Shown: positions 16,868 to 28,470 of the stretch, in pieces
Layout: every line of letters starts with the position of its first letter
Position numbering within the stretch: the stretch's first letter is position 1
Assembly: GCF_900108245.1 (NCBI RefSeq)
Contig: NZ_FNUY01000001.1
Location: 907,285 to 971,284, forward strand
Direction of reading: 5' to 3'
Length of the DNA stretch: 64,000 nucleotides
DNA from: Allobosea lathyri
GTDB lineage: Bacteria; Pseudomonadota; Alphaproteobacteria; Rhizobiales; Beijerinckiaceae
Notes under the pieces: model-generated
Told to the model about the DNA's origin: nothing
The model's input: the letters and a program-made list of their open reading frames with translations, nothing else
Databases searched by the model: none
Position numbers and translations under genes: made by a program

Positions 16868-17652
16868 GGCGGCTCGGTCCCGGTCTGGTGCTGGTGCTCG
16901 TCGCCGGCTTCGCCTTCCTCTATCTGCCGATCCTGGCGCTGATCGCCTATTCCTTCAACGCCTCGCGGCTCGTCACGGTGTGGGGCGGTTTCTCGACGCA
17001 TTGGTACGGCGCGCTCATGGCAAACCAGCCCTTGCTCGATGCTGCCTGGCTCAGCGTCCGGCTTGGCCTCGTCTCGGCCACGTTTGCAACAGTGCTTGGA
17101 ACCCTCGCGGCACTGGCGCTCGTCCGGCATGGGCGCTTCGTCGGGCGCACGCTGTTTTCAGGCATGGTGCTGGCGCCGCTGGTCATGCCGGAGGTGGTCA
17201 CCGGCCTGTCGCTGCTGCTGCTCTTCGTGGCCGTCGATGCGGAACGGGGCTTCTGGACCGTGACGATCGCCCACGCCACTTTCAGCCTGGGCTTTGCCTG
17301 CATCGTCGTGCAGTCGCGCCTCGCCGGTTTCGATCGCTCGCTGGAAGAGGCGGCGCAGGATCTCGGCGCCACGCCTTTGGTCACGTTTGCGACAGTGACC
17401 TTGCCGCTGATCTGGCCGGCGGTCGCTGCGGCGTGGATGCTGGCCTTCACGCTCTCGCTCGACGATCTCGTGATTGCGAGCTTCACCACCGGCCCGGGCG
17501 CGACCACGCTGCCGATGCGGCTCTATTCGGCGGTCAAGCTCGGTGTCTCGCCTGAGATCAACGCCGCCTGCACGATCATGATCGGCGCTGTTGCACTGGC
17601 GGTGATTGCCGCCTCGCTGCTCCTGAAGCGCGAGCAGGTGGCCGGGAGCTGA
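16864..17652 (+). CDS. potI: Polyamine ABC transporter permease
   Basis: The 262-residue inner-membrane protein is the second permease of the PotFGHI importer. It has about six membrane segments and the EAA loop LEEAAQDLGATPLVTFATVTLPLIWPAV near residues 159-186. The ATG at 16864 overlaps the potH stop; in-frame codons upstream lie inside potH. Last gene of the operon, followed by a palindromic repeat. Confidence 0.92.
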   Translation: MRRLGPGLVLVLVAGFAFLYLPILALIAYSFNASRLVTVWGGFSTHWYGALMANQPLLDAAWLSVRLGLVSATFATVLGTLAALALVRHGRFVGRTLFSGMVLAPLVMPEVVTGLSLLLLFVAVDAERGFWTVTIAHATFSLGFACIVVQSRLAGFDRSLEEAAQDLGATPLVTFATVTLPLIWPAVAAAWMLAFTLSLDDLVIASFTTGPGATTLPMRLYSAVKLGVSPEINAACTIMIGAVALAVIAASLLLKREQVAGS

Positions 17653-17709
17653 AGCATGGCGCAAAAAGCTGGGGACCGGTTTCTCGTGCGAGCCATGCTC
17701 TGATCTAAA
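17653..17709. repeat. Short palindromic intergenic repeat after potI
   Basis: AGCATGGC at 17653-17660 and GCCATGCT at 17692-17699 form an 8-bp inverted repeat around CAAAAAGCTGGGGACCGGTT, followed by CTGATCTAAAC. The pattern resembles a short repeat common between genes in Hyphomicrobiales. It begins at the potI stop codon and may end the operon transcript. Confidence 0.5.
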
Positions 17710-17808
17710 CGGCGTGTGAACGACGTCCTCAAGGGTCATTCAGCCGTGACCTGCGAATGTCCATGTCAGGCAAGGGGATGTCCCCTGCCACCAGACAGGA
17801 CAGGGACC

Positions 17809-18078
17809 ATGTTCCGCAAATTCGCCGGTGTCAGCCTCGCCACCTTCGTCCTCGGTGCGACCGCTGTGGCGGCTGCAAGCTTCGTGAATGTCAGTTCTGC
17901 CGAGGCCTTCGGCGGGCGCTATGAGGCGGGCTACGATCGCCCGGCCTATGGCTGGCGTCGGCCGCCCCCGCCGGCATTCCATGGCTATTGGGGCCAGCGC
18001 CGCTGGCAGCGCTACAATGATGGCTACGGCTCCCGCCCGCAGCCACAGCGTTACGGCTATGGCTACGGCTGGAGGTAG
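17809..18078 (+). CDS. Small secreted Tyr/Gly/Arg-rich protein
   Basis: The 89-residue product has a signal peptide (FAGVSLATFVLGATAVAAAS, cleavage probably after AEA near residue 33). The mature part is low-complexity, rich in Tyr, Gly, Arg and Trp (YGWRRPPPP, QRYGYGYGWR), and probably unstructured or envelope-associated. AGGACAGGGA lies just before the ATG at 17809; in-frame codons back to 17716 precede any signal peptide. Similar tiny secreted proteins are common in this order, with no known function. Confidence 0.6.
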   Translation: MFRKFAGVSLATFVLGATAVAAASFVNVSSAEAFGGRYEAGYDRPAYGWRRPPPPAFHGYWGQRRWQRYNDGYGSRPQPQRYGYGYGWR

Positions 18079-18137
18079 TGTCGCGCACCGACAGTCGTGA
18101 CCATGGGACAGGCGCGGCCTTTGGCAGCGCCTGTCTG

Positions 18138-20303
18138 CTATTCGGCGGCCGTCCGCTGCACATAGCCAAGCCGGCTGTTCAGCTCCTCGAGCAGTTTTTC
18201 GGCCGCGTCGGCGATCACGGTTCCCGGCGGGAAGATCGCGCTGGCGCCCGCTTCCATCAGCGCCGCGAAATCCTGCGGCGGGATGACGCCGCCAACCACG
18301 ATCATGATGTCGGGCCGCCCCGCCTTGGCGAGCGCGCCCTTGAGTTCGGGTACCAGCGTCAGGTGGCCGGCTGCCAGCGAGGATACGCCGACGATGTGGA
18401 CGTCGTTCTCGACGGCCTGTCGCGCCGCCTCGTCCGGCGTTGCGAAGAGCGGCCCGATATCGACGTCGAAGCCGAGATCGGCGAAGGCCGAGGCGATGAC
18501 CTTCTGGCCGCGATCATGCCCATCCTGGCCCATCTTGGCGACGAGGATGCGCGGGCGGCGGCCATCTGCCTCCTCGAAGGCCTGCGTCATCATCTGCACG
18601 CGCATGACGGCTGGATTCATCGTGCCGACCTCCCGCTTGTAGACGCCCGAAATCGATTTGATCTCGGCCCGGTGGCGTCCGAAGACCTGCTCCATCGCCA
18701 TCGAGATCTCGCCGACGGTGGCTTTTGCACGCGCTGCCTTGACCGCAAGGTCGAGCAGATTGGCATCGCCCTTCGCGCCATTGGTCAGCGCCGTCAGGGC
18801 GGCCTGCACATCCGCTTCGACGCGCTCCGCCTTGAGCCGCCGCAGCTTTTCGAGCTGCTGGCTGCGCACGGAGGCGTTGTCGACCTTGAGTACGTCGATC
18901 GAGGCCTCGTTGTCGGGCTTGAACATGTTGACGCCGATGATCGCCTGCTGGCCGCCATCGATGCGCGCCTGTGTCTTGGCGGCGGCCTCCTCGATGCGCA
19001 GCTTCGGGATGCCGGCCTCGATCGCCTTGGCCATGCCGCCGAGAGCCTCGACCTCCCTGATATGGCCCCAGGCCTTGGCGGCGAGTTCCGCAGTGAGGCG
19101 CTCGACATAATAGGAGCCGCCCCAGGGGTCGATGATCCGGCTGGTGCCGCTCTCCTGCTGCAGCACGATCTGCGTGTTGCGGGCGATGCGGGCGGAGAAG
19201 TCGGTCGGCAGGGCCAGCGCTTCGTCGAGCGCATTGGTGTGCAGCGACTGCGTATGCCCCTGCGTCGCCGCCATCGCCTCGATCATGGTTCGCGGCACGT
19301 TGTTGAACACGTCCTGCGCCGTCAGGGACCAACCTGACGTCTGGCAATGCGTGCGCAGCGGCAGGGACTTTTCGTTGGTCGGGCCGAAATCCTTGACCAG
19401 CTTGGCCCAGATCAGGCGACCGGCCCTGAGCTTGGCGACTTCCATGAAGAAGTTCATGCCGATGGCCCAGAAGAAGGACAGGCGTGGCGCGAAGACATCG
19501 ACGCCAAGCCCCGCGCGCTGGCCGGCGCGGATATATTCGACGCCGTCGGCGAGCGTGTAGCCGAGTTCGAGGTCCTGCGTCGCTCCCGCTTCCTGCATGT
19601 GGTAGCCGGAAATCGAGATCGAGTTGAATTTCGGCATGTTCTGCGACGTGTAGGAGAAGATGTCGCCGATGATCCGCATCGAGGGGGCGGGCGGGTAGAT
19701 ATAGGTATTGCGGACCATGAACTCCTTGAGAATGTCGTTCTGGATGGTCCCCGAGAGCTTCGCCGCCGGGACGCCCTGTTCCTCGGCCGCGACAATATAG
19801 AGCGCCAGCACCGGCAGGACCGCGCCGTTCATCGTCATCGACACGCTCATCTGGTCGAGCGGGATGCCTGAGAACAGCGTGCGCATGTCGTAGATCGAGT
19901 CGATCGCGACGCCGGCCATGCCGACATCGCCACCGACGCGCGGATGGTCGCTGTCATAGCCGCGATGGGTCGCGAGATCGAAGGCGACCGAAAGGCCCTT
20001 CTGCCCGGCGGCGAGATTACGCCGGTAGAAGGCGTTGGAATCCTCGGCCGTCGAGAAGCCGGCATATTGCCGGATCGTCCAGGGCTGGTTGACATACATG
20101 GTCGGGTACGGCCCGCGCAGATAAGGCGCGATGCCCGGCAGCGTATCGACGAAGGGCAGGCCTTCGCGATCAGCGGCCGTGAACATCGGCTTCACCGGAA
20201 TACCTTCCGGCGTCAGCCAATCCTCGCCGGTGGGCAACGTGGCGGAGGCAGTTGCCGGCCCGTCGGCAAAGGCCAGTTTCGTGAAATCCGGGATCGACGT
20301 CAT
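18138..20303 (-). CDS. mutB: Methylmalonyl-CoA mutase large (catalytic, B12-binding) subunit
   Basis: The 721-residue enzyme interconverts methylmalonyl-CoA and succinyl-CoA with adenosylcobalamin, the last step of propionyl-CoA breakdown. The N-terminal TIM barrel holds the CoA-binding motifs ([36 protein letters not shown]). The C-terminal cobalamin domain has the base-off motif MGQDGHDRG, with the cobalt-binding His near residue 595, and [10 protein letters not shown]. The start at 20303 overlaps the thiD stop by four bases (ATGA), so translation is coupled to thiD. The small subunit gene mutA is the first gene of the same operon. Confidence 0.96.
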   Translation of the reverse strand: MTSIPDFTKLAFADGPATASATLPTGEDWLTPEGIPVKPMFTAADREGLPFVDTLPGIAPYLRGPYPTMYVNQPWTIRQYAGFSTAEDSNAFYRRNLAAGQKGLSVAFDLATHRGYDSDHPRVGGDVGMAGVAIDSIYDMRTLFSGIPLDQMSVSMTMNGAVLPVLALYIVAAEEQGVPAAKLSGTIQNDILKEFMVRNTYIYPPAPSMRIIGDIFSYTSQNMPKFNSISISGYHMQEAGATQDLELGYTLADGVEYIRAGQRAGLGVDVFAPRLSFFWAIGMNFFMEVAKLRAGRLIWAKLVKDFGPTNEKSLPLRTHCQTSGWSLTAQDVFNNVPRTMIEAMAATQGHTQSLHTNALDEALALPTDFSARIARNTQIVLQQESGTSRIIDPWGGSYYVERLTAELAAKAWGHIREVEALGGMAKAIEAGIPKLRIEEAAAKTQARIDGGQQAIIGVNMFKPDNEASIDVLKVDNASVRSQQLEKLRRLKAERVEADVQAALTALTNGAKGDANLLDLAVKAARAKATVGEISMAMEQVFGRHRAEIKSISGVYKREVGTMNPAVMRVQMMTQAFEEADGRRPRILVAKMGQDGHDRGQKVIASAFADLGFDVDIGPLFATPDEAARQAVENDVHIVGVSSLAAGHLTLVPELKGALAKAGRPDIMIVVGGVIPPQDFAALMEAGASAIFPPGTVIADAAEKLLEELNSRLGYVQRTAAE

Positions 20304-21124
20304 GGCTGTCTCCCGTCGGTCATGTCCCACCAATGGTGGAAATGATGCACCGGTCCGTGGCCATGGCCAACAGGAACCTGATCGGCCGCCGCAATGGCGG
20401 CCGTGATATAGGTTTTTGCCTGGGCGACCGCCTCGGGCAGCGCCAGCCCCTTCGCCAGACCGGATGCGATCGCCGAAGACAGCGTGCAGCCCGTGCCGTG
20501 CGTGTTGCGCGTCTCAAACCGGGGCGCGTTGAAACGCTGCCGCGCGCCGCCGGCGAGTAGCAGCAGGTCGCTGCTGGTCTCACCGCTGCCATGGCCACCC
20601 TTGATCAGCACGTTGGCGACCCCGAATGCGGCGAGTTTCTCGGCCTGCTCATCGACGGCGTCGTCGGTCTCGGCGATGCTCGTGCCCAGCAGCGCGGCGG
20701 CCTCGGGCAGGTTCGGCGTCACCAGCGTCGCCAGCGGGAAAAGGTGGCGACGGATCGCGTCGACCGCATCGTTTTCGAGCAGCCGCGCGCCCGACGCTGC
20801 GATCATCACGGGATCGAGCACGATATTGCGCGCGCCGTGGCGCTTCAGTCCTGCCGCAACCGTCTCGATCAGCTCGGTCGTCGCCAGCATGCCGATCTTG
20901 ACGGCAGCCACATCGAGATCCTCGAAAACGGCATCGATCTGCTTGGCGACGAAATCTGCCGGCACGGCGTGAATGCCGCTGACGCAGCGGGTGTTCTGCG
21001 CGGTCAGCGCCACGATCACGCTGGCGCCATAGACCTGATGGGCCGCGAAGGTCTTGATGTCAGCCTGGATACCGGCGCCGCCACTGGAATCGGAGCCGGC
21101 GATCGTCAGGGCGATGGCGGTCAA
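20300..21124 (-). CDS. thiD: Hydroxymethylpyrimidine/phosphomethylpyrimidine kinase ThiD
   Basis: The 274-residue kinase phosphorylates HMP and HMP-P in thiamine pyrophosphate synthesis. Family motifs: [19 protein letters not shown] at the start, [11 protein letters not shown] near residue 107, LIKGGHG and [15 protein letters not shown] with the anion-hole residues. The start is a TTG at 21124 with GGAG eight bases upstream; longer in-frame starts run into mutA on another frame and have no homology. It lies 14 bases after mutA and overlaps mutB by four, so it sits inside the mutase operon, an unusual place. Confidence 0.92.
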   Translation of the reverse strand: MTAIALTIAGSDSSGGAGIQADIKTFAAHQVYGASVIVALTAQNTRCVSGIHAVPADFVAKQIDAVFEDLDVAAVKIGMLATTELIETVAAGLKRHGARNIVLDPVMIAASGARLLENDAVDAIRRHLFPLATLVTPNLPEAAALLGTSIAETDDAVDEQAEKLAAFGVANVLIKGGHGSGETSSDLLLLAGGARQRFNAPRFETRNTHGTGCTLSSAIASGLAKGLALPEAVAQAKTYITAAIAAADQVPVGHGHGPVHHFHHWWDMTDGRQP

Positions 21125-21138
21125 GATAGGCTCTCCAT

Positions 21139-23118
21139 TCAAACGGTCGTGATGGCGTGCGCGCGCCCGAGGGCATCGAGCACGTCGCAGCCTGCATAGA
21201 TGAACGACGCCACGCCGGCTTTGTTCAGGGCGGCCTCGCTCTCCCCCGGTCGTCCGGCCAGCCAGACGGTCGCGCCGGCCTGGCTCAGGGCTTCGGCGGC
21301 CGCGCTGCCTTCGCTGGCATAATTGGCGTCCGAGCCGCACAAACAGGCGAGGCGTGCGCCCGATGCCTTGTAGGCCGCGATGAGAGCAGGAAGATCGGTG
21401 GCGCCGTTCGTGGCAAAACCCTCGGTGCTCGGAGCCGCTAATCCACCGGCTTCGAACAGGTTCCGTGCAAAACCGGCTCGCGTCGCGAAATCAGCGATTG
21501 GACCGAGCGTGGCGAGGAAGACGACCGGCCGCTGCGCAAAGGCGTCGGCCTTGTCGCGCAGGGCCTCGAACGGCTCTGACAGGCGCAAGGACGGCAGGGG
21601 TTCGGCCCGCAAGCCGTCTTCGGCCGCCGTCAGCGCCTCCGCGCGGGGCGCCCCCTTGATGAGGCGGTCGATCAGCGCGTTCTGGTCCTGCTTGGAGGCT
21701 TTCGTCGTCGCAGGGGATGCTTTCGGGCGCTTGACCGGCGCGAAATCGAGCACGGCCACCGCCGTTTCCCTGAGATTTGGAAACTCGCTGGTGCCGGTGA
21801 TCGGCTCGCGACGGCTGGCAATGGCTTTCGCCCGCAGCTCGCGCTGCTTGGCAAGGCCCGCCTGAACATGACCATTGGCGAGCGCGGCAACGATACCGGG
21901 CAGGCCGTCCCGGGCCTCCCGTTCCAGGTCCTGAAGCTTCGTCCAGGCCTGTTCGCACAGCGCCTGTGTCAGCGCCTCGAAACTGCCGGCGCCGGCCGCT
22001 GGATCGGCTACGCGCCAGAGGTTCGCTTCTTCGAGCAGTACGAGCTGGGTGTTGCGCGCGATGCGCCGCGCGAAAGCGTCGGACAGGCCGATTGCGGCGG
22101 TAAAGGGCTGCACCGTCAGCGAGTCGGCCCCGCCGATGCCGGCCGAAAAGGTCGCGATCGTGCCGCGCAGCAGGTTGACCCAAGGATCGCGTTTCGTCAG
22201 CGAGCGCCACGCGGTTTCCGCATGCAGGATCATTGGCTTGGGTTCGAGGCCGCAGGCGCTCTGAACGCGCTCCCAGAGCAGGCGCGCCGCGCGGAACTTC
22301 GCGATCGTCAGGAACTCGTCGGTATCCGCGACAAGCACGAAGGAGATCGCATCCCGGGCTTCACTGAGCGTCAGACCCTGCGCTTCCAGCGCGCGCAGAT
22401 AGGCGATTGCGGTCCCAAGGACTGCGCCGAGTTCCTGCGCCTCGCTGGCGCCGGCCTCGTGATAGGGTCGTGCATCGGCGGTCAGGAATGGCCCCTTGAA
22501 GCCACGCCCCTGCAAGGCCCGGATCGTCTCAGCCAGTCGGCGGCCGATCTCAGGCCAAGAGGCCGCAAAGGCGCCTGCGCTGGCCAGAAGCCCGATCGGG
22601 TCCAGCCCGAAATCGATCATGGTCGCATCGGGCGTCAATCCGCGCTTTTCGACGAGCGCCGCGAGCATCAGGGCATTGACGCGGCCTTGCGGCGCAGGGT
22701 CGATCCGCAGCCGGATCAGATCCAGCATGGCACCGTCGAGGGCTGTGTCGAGCGCAGCGACATCCTCGGCCACGAGCCCGTAGCCCCGCGCGGCACGCGC
22801 TCCCGCGAAGGTCAGGACGAGCGAATCCGCGCCACCTTCGAGATCGGCGAGCGCGAGTTTCTGCGCCTCTGCTGGCTCTGGATGATCGACGCGCGCCGCG
22901 ACATGCCAGCGGCCTGCCTCGCCACGAAGCGGCCGCATCGCCGGATGAGCGGCAGGGTAGAGCGGTTCGATACGGATGCCGTCGGCACTGCGGCCGACCA
23001 GCCGCTTCTCGAAATCCCCGCCCTTCAGGACCTTGTCGACGGCCGCACGCCATGTCTCATGCGACGGCGTGGCAAAGGCGTCGAGATAGAGCAGGTCGGA
23101 TGCTGCGGCCGAGTTCAT
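21139..23118 (-). CDS. mutA: Methylmalonyl-CoA mutase small subunit
   Basis: The 659-residue protein is homologous to MutB and forms the heterodimer with it but lacks the DxHxxG cobalamin motif in its C-terminal Rossmann-like domain. The barrel part is recognisable (ILHAETAWRSLTKRDPWVNLLRGTIATFSAGIGGADSLTVQPF and RIARNTQLVLLEEANLWRVADPAAG regions). The ATG at 23118 follows GGAGAGAGGAG; an in-frame ATG at 23172 is less likely. First gene of the mutA-thiD-mutB operon. Confidence 0.93.
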   Translation of the reverse strand: MNSAAASDLLYLDAFATPSHETWRAAVDKVLKGGDFEKRLVGRSADGIRIEPLYPAAHPAMRPLRGEAGRWHVAARVDHPEPAEAQKLALADLEGGADSLVLTFAGARAARGYGLVAEDVAALDTALDGAMLDLIRLRIDPAPQGRVNALMLAALVEKRGLTPDATMIDFGLDPIGLLASAGAFAASWPEIGRRLAETIRALQGRGFKGPFLTADARPYHEAGASEAQELGAVLGTAIAYLRALEAQGLTLSEARDAISFVLVADTDEFLTIAKFRAARLLWERVQSACGLEPKPMILHAETAWRSLTKRDPWVNLLRGTIATFSAGIGGADSLTVQPFTAAIGLSDAFARRIARNTQLVLLEEANLWRVADPAAGAGSFEALTQALCEQAWTKLQDLEREARDGLPGIVAALANGHVQAGLAKQRELRAKAIASRREPITGTSEFPNLRETAVAVLDFAPVKRPKASPATTKASKQDQNALIDRLIKGAPRAEALTAAEDGLRAEPLPSLRLSEPFEALRDKADAFAQRPVVFLATLGPIADFATRAGFARNLFEAGGLAAPSTEGFATNGATDLPALIAAYKASGARLACLCGSDANYASEGSAAAEALSQAGATVWLAGRPGESEAALNKAGVASFIYAGCDVLDALGRAHAITTV

Positions 23119-23291
23119 GCGCGTCGGTGCTCCTCTCTCCGCATTGTGCAATTGCGAGGCGCTGATTGCCATGGGTGCGGGCGCACCGCCATCCCTACTT
23201 CGTCGCAGCCGGGGTGCGCAAATGCGGGCGATACGACAACGCCGCCCCGAAGGACGGCGTTGAACGAACTCTGTGGCTGGTAAATGTTGGC

Positions 23292-23678
23292 TCAGACGAA
23301 CTGCCCGAGACCGGGAATGGCGCCGACGATCGCGCCCATCGCGTCCTCGCCCGCCTTTTCGCGGCCGACCGCGAACATCTCCTTGGAGACCGACTGGATC
23401 TGTCCCATCGACAGGCCGGCACCCATCAGCTGGCCGCCGAGCGCCATCACGCCACCGCCGCCGCCCATCAGGCCGCCGACCATGCCCATCAGGCCGCCCT
23501 TGGCGCCGCCCTCGGCATCGGCGAGTTCCTGTGCGCCGGGCAGCGCTGCCATGAGCTGGCCGATCTCGGCGGGAGGACCTTCCTTCTGGAGAAAGGCGAG
23601 GATGATGCCGAGCGCCTTGCGTGCGAGAGGCTCGTCGAGCCCGGAAGCGGCGATGATGCGCGAGATCAGTTCATCCAT
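23292..23678 (-). CDS. DUF2780/DUF2267-like small protein
   Basis: The 128-residue protein begins with a helical segment (MDELISRIIAASGLDEPLARKALGIILAFLQKEGP) like the DUF2267/DUF2780 fold. A Gly/Met-rich stretch follows (GLMGMVGGLMGGGGGVMALGGQL), then a helical tail ending in IVGAIPGLGQFV. No signal peptide is evident. The function of this family is unknown. It has its own ribosome site (AGGGA) and is divergent from the HerA-like ATPase gene. Confidence 0.7.
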   Translation of the reverse strand: MDELISRIIAASGLDEPLARKALGIILAFLQKEGPPAEIGQLMAALPGAQELADAEGGAKGGLMGMVGGLMGGGGGVMALGGQLMGAGLSMGQIQSVSKEMFAVGREKAGEDAMGAIVGAIPGLGQFV

Positions 23679-23827
23679 GGTCTTGTCCCTGTCATTGGCG
23701 GCGTGATGCGGCCGGGAGATAGTTCATATATTAACGATCTAATCAAGCGGGTATCGGGCTTCCGCCCGCTGGCGCGTTTCGCTAAACCCTTGACCCTGAC
23801 TTTTCGATAACACAACAGGCGGACACA

Positions 23828-25387
<1,560 letters not shown>

Positions 25388-25444
25388 GCATCGGCCCGAA
25401 AAGTGGATTGCGATATTTGAAGAAAATCGATGCGAAAACAAGGA

Positions 25445-25489
25445 GCTGGATCATCGGGTCGGATGCGATGTCCGGCCCGATGATCCAGC
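25445..25489. terminator. Large palindrome between convergent genes, possible two-way terminator and repeat
   Basis: GCTGGATCATCGGG at 25445-25458 pairs perfectly with CCCGATGATCCAGC at 25476-25489 around a 17-nt loop. It has no T-run, so termination would be weak or Rho-dependent. The preceding sequence (GGCCCGAAAAGTGG, 25395-25408) also looks like part of a dispersed rhizobial repeat. Confidence 0.6.
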
Positions 25490-25517
25490 GGAGCGCGCCG
25501 CCCCCCGCGCGGCGCCT

Positions 25518-26858
25518 TCAGCCCATCGCGAGGTCGGTCAGTAGCTTCAGATTGAGCAGGATGATGATCGCGGCGATGGTGGCGGCGAAAATGCTCAGCC
25601 AGCGCGGTGCGACAAGTGCACCCATCTTTTCCTTCGAGCCGGTGAACATCACCAGCGGGACCACTGCGAAGGGGAGCTGAAGGCTCAGGACGACCTGGCT
25701 CAGGATCAGCAGCTTGCCGGTCTGCCCCTCGCCATAGATCATGGTGACGGCAATGGCGGGCACGATCGCGACCAGCCGGGTCAGGAGCCGGCGCAGCCAG
25801 GCCGGAAGCCGGATCTCCAGGAAGCCCTCCATCACGATCTGGCCGGCCATGGTTGCGGTCACCGTCGAGTTCAGCCCGCAGCAGAGCAAGGCGATGGCGA
25901 ACAGGGCAGGGGCGATCGAAAGGCCCAGAAGCGGCGCCAGCAATTCCTGCGCACGGCCGAGTTCCGCGACGTCGGTCTGACCGGTCTTGTGGAATGTCGC
26001 GGCGGCGAGGATCAGAATCGAGGCGTTGATCAGCAGCGCGAACATCAGCGCCACCGTCGAGTCTATGGTGGCGAATTTCAGAGCCTCGCGCTTCTCCGGC
26101 AGGGTCTCGCCATAGGCCCGGGTCTGCACGATTCCCGAATGCAGATAGAGATTATGCGGCATCACCGTCGCGCCGATGATCCCGAGCGCGATGTAGAGCA
26201 TGTTGGGATTGGTGACGATCTCGGTCGTCGGGGCGAAGCCGCGGATGACCTGGCCCCAATCGGGGTCGGCAAGCGCGATCTGGATCGCGAAACAGACCGC
26301 GATGACGCCGAGAAGCGTGATGATGAAGGCTTCGACCCAGCGGAACCCCTTGGTCTGGAGCCACAGAATAAGAAAGACGTCGAGCGCCGTGATCAGGACG
26401 CCGATTTCAAGCGGAATACCGAACAGCAGGTTCAGGCCGATCGCCGTGCCGATGACCTCGGCGAGATCGGTGGCGCAGATGGCGAGTTCCGCCAGAAGCC
26501 AGAGCGGCCAGGCCAGGGCGCGCGGATAAGCGTCGCGGCAGGCCTGCGCGAGATCGCGCCCCGTAGCGATGGCCAGCCGCGCGCAGAGCGATTGCAGCAC
26601 GATCGCCATGATGTTGGAAACGAGCGCGACGACCAGCAGCGTATAGCCGAACTGCGCGCCGCCGGTGAGCGATGTCGCCCAGTTCCCGGGGTCCATATAG
26701 CCGACGGCGACGAGATAACCGGGCCCGAAGAAGGCCAGGAACTTGCGCCAGGAGGACGCGCCGGACGCGACTTTGACGGTACGGAACACGTCCGCGAGCG
26801 AGGGCTCGCCGCGGGCACGCAACCAGATCGATTCGGGAGGCGGGGGCTTTGTCAGCAT
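25518..26858 (-). CDS. mntH: Nramp-family manganese/iron transporter MntH
   Basis: The 446-residue inner-membrane protein imports Mn2+ (or Fe2+) with protons. It has about eleven membrane segments, and the metal-site motifs are visible: DPGNW in the first helix region and MPHNLYLHS in the sixth. The start ATG at 26858 is preceded by AAGG; an in-frame start at 26894 lies inside a putative operator and is unlikely. Two related 17-bp palindromes lie upstream, suggesting repression by a Fur-family manganese regulator (Mur) or MntR. It converges with the HerA-like gene. Confidence 0.94.
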   Translation of the reverse strand: MLTKPPPPESIWLRARGEPSLADVFRTVKVASGASSWRKFLAFFGPGYLVAVGYMDPGNWATSLTGGAQFGYTLLVVALVSNIMAIVLQSLCARLAIATGRDLAQACRDAYPRALAWPLWLLAELAICATDLAEVIGTAIGLNLLFGIPLEIGVLITALDVFLILWLQTKGFRWVEAFIITLLGVIAVCFAIQIALADPDWGQVIRGFAPTTEIVTNPNMLYIALGIIGATVMPHNLYLHSGIVQTRAYGETLPEKREALKFATIDSTVALMFALLINASILILAAATFHKTGQTDVAELGRAQELLAPLLGLSIAPALFAIALLCCGLNSTVTATMAGQIVMEGFLEIRLPAWLRRLLTRLVAIVPAIAVTMIYGEGQTGKLLILSQVVLSLQLPFAVVPLVMFTGSKEKMGALVAPRWLSIFAATIAAIIILLNLKLLTDLAMG

Positions 26859-26870
26859 GGAAAAACCTTG

Positions 26871-26887
26871 TTGCGATCTGTTTGCAA
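26871..26887. promoter_or_regulatory. Candidate Mur/Fur-family operator 1 of mntH
   Basis: TTGCGATCTGTTTGCAA has TTGC/GCAA arms and lies 12 bases before the mntH start. It resembles the TTGC-type palindromes of alphaproteobacterial manganese-responsive Mur sites. Confidence 0.5.
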
Positions 26888-26927
26888 TAACCAAGCTAGA
26901 GGTGGCAGGCTCCCGCTGTCAATGCAG

Positions 26928-26944
26928 TTGCGAAGCAGTCGCAA
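26928..26944. promoter_or_regulatory. Candidate Mur/Fur-family operator 2 of mntH
   Basis: TTGCGAAGCAGTCGCAA is an inverted repeat with 6-bp arms (TTGCGA/TCGCAA). It shares TTGCGA and the final GCAA, with equal 17-bp length, with the site at 26871; the two centres are 57 bp apart. Confidence 0.5.
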
Positions 26945-27087
26945 TAAAACATCTTGGATGCGGTGTCGAAACGCGATGCGCAAGAGGATGCGCAAGAGGA
27001 CGCGCAAGAGGCATGAGCTATTGAGGGCTGACGCGGGCAGCGCGCCTTGCCATGATGGCGCCATCTGAATCGCACCCGATGGATGCC

Positions 27088-28470
27088 ATGTCCAAGCTCC
27101 CCGCCGTTCTCTCCCGCCTCGACGCCGATCTCGAAGGCTCGCTCGCGCGCCTGTCGTCCTGGCTTGAGATCCCTTCGATCTCGACCGATTCAGCCTATGC
27201 CGCCGAGAGCCGTCGCGCCGCCGAATGGCTGCGGGTCGATCTTGAATCGCTTGGCTTCAAGGCGTCGTTGCGTGAGACGCCCGGCCATCCGGTCGTGGTC
27301 GCCCATCGGCCCAAGCCCGGCGCCCCGCATGTCCTGTTCTACGGGCATTACGACGTGCAGCCGGTCGATCCGCTGAATCTCTGGGATACCGAGCCGTTCA
27401 AGCCGATGGTCAAGGAGATCGCGCCGGGCCGCAAGGTCATCGTCGCGCGCGGGGCCTGCGACGACAAGGGACAGGTCATGACCTTCGTCGAGGCGCTGCG
27501 CGCGACGCTGGCCGAGACCGGTGATCTGCCTGTCGGTGTCACCATCCTCGTCGAGGGCGAGGAGGAGTCGGGCTCCGTCAATCTCCCGGCCTTCGTCAGG
27601 GAGAATGCCGAGGAGTTGAAGGCCGATTTCGCCCTCGTCTGCGATACCGGCATGTGGGACCGCGAAACCCCAGCGATCACGGCTTCGCTGCGCGGCATGG
27701 TCTATCAGGAGGTCACGATCACCTGCGCCGATCGCGATCTTCATTCGGGCCTGTTCGGCGGAGCGGCGGCCAATCCCGTTCACGTGCTCTCGCGCATCGT
27801 CGCGGCACTTCACGACGAGACCGGCCGGATCATGATTCCCGGCTTCTATGATGGTGTCCTGGAACCTTCGCCCGAGCAGAAGGCGGAGTGGCAGGCGCTG
27901 GACCTGACCGAAGAGGAGTTTCTCGGCCAGATCGGGCTGAAGCATTCCATCGGCGAGAAGGGACGCCTGCTGATCGAGCAGATCCAGTCGCGCCCGACCT
28001 GTGACGTCAACGGTATCTGGGGCGGCTATACCGGCGAGGGCAGCAAGACGGTGATCGCGGCGAAAGCCTCGGCCAAGATCTCCTTCCGTCTCGTCGGCAA
28101 GCAGGATCCCGACAAGATCGCCGCCGCTTTCCACGCATTCGTGCGCGAAAGGCTGCCGGCGGACGCCACCGCCGAGTTCATCGGCCATAGCGGCTCGCCC
28201 GCGATCGTGGTGCCCGCGGATTTGCCGGCGCTGACCAAGGCGCGGGCTGCCCTGACCGAGGAATGGGGCCGCAAGGCCGTCAGCATCGGCTCCGGCGGCT
28301 CCGTCCCGGTCGTCGGCGATTTCAAGCGCCTGCTCGGCATGGATACGCTGCTGGTCGGTTTCGGCCTCGACGATGACCGGCTACATTCGCCCAACGAGAA
28401 ATACGATCTCTCGTCTTTCCATAAGGGTCAGCGCTCCTGGGCGCGCATCTTGCAGGCGTTGGGTTCATGA
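27088..28470 (+). CDS. M20 family dipeptidase/metallopeptidase
   Basis: The product of 460 residues is a di-zinc M20 peptidase acting on dipeptides or similar small amides in the cytosol. Metal and catalytic residues are visible: [16 protein letters not shown] (bridging Asp), EGEEESGS (Glu pair) and CDTG. The lid/dimerisation domain carries DLHSGLFGG, and HSPNEKYDL near the end supplies the last His. In-frame starts at 27052 and 27079 also exist; family alignments usually begin close to 27088. Its stop overlaps the next gene's start (ATGA). Confidence 0.88.
   Translation: MSKLPAVLSRLDADLEGSLARLSSWLEIPSISTDSAYAAESRRAAEWLRVDLESLGFKASLRETPGHPVVVAHRPKPGAPHVLFYGHYDVQPVDPLNLWDTEPFKPMVKEIAPGRKVIVARGACDDKGQVMTFVEALRATLAETGDLPVGVTILVEGEEESGSVNLPAFVRENAEELKADFALVCDTGMWDRETPAITASLRGMVYQEVTITCADRDLHSGLFGGAAANPVHVLSRIVAALHDETGRIMIPGFYDGVLEPSPEQKAEWQALDLTEEEFLGQIGLKHSIGEKGRLLIEQIQSRPTCDVNGIWGGYTGEGSKTVIAAKASAKISFRLVGKQDPDKIAAAFHAFVRERLPADATAEFIGHSGSPAIVVPADLPALTKARAALTEEWGRKAVSIGSGGSVPVVGDFKRLLGMDTLLVGFGLDDDRLHSPNEKYDLSSFHKGQRSWARILQALGS

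Noticed and set aside
18078..19337. A 419-codon plus-strand frame
   Set aside because: Opposite to mutB; composition is of an antisense shadow.
20300..21140. A thiamine or cobalamin riboswitch near mutA-thiD-mutB
   Set aside because: There is no leader of enough length before thiD (14 bases) and no conserved TPP or B12 box was recognised upstream of mutA.
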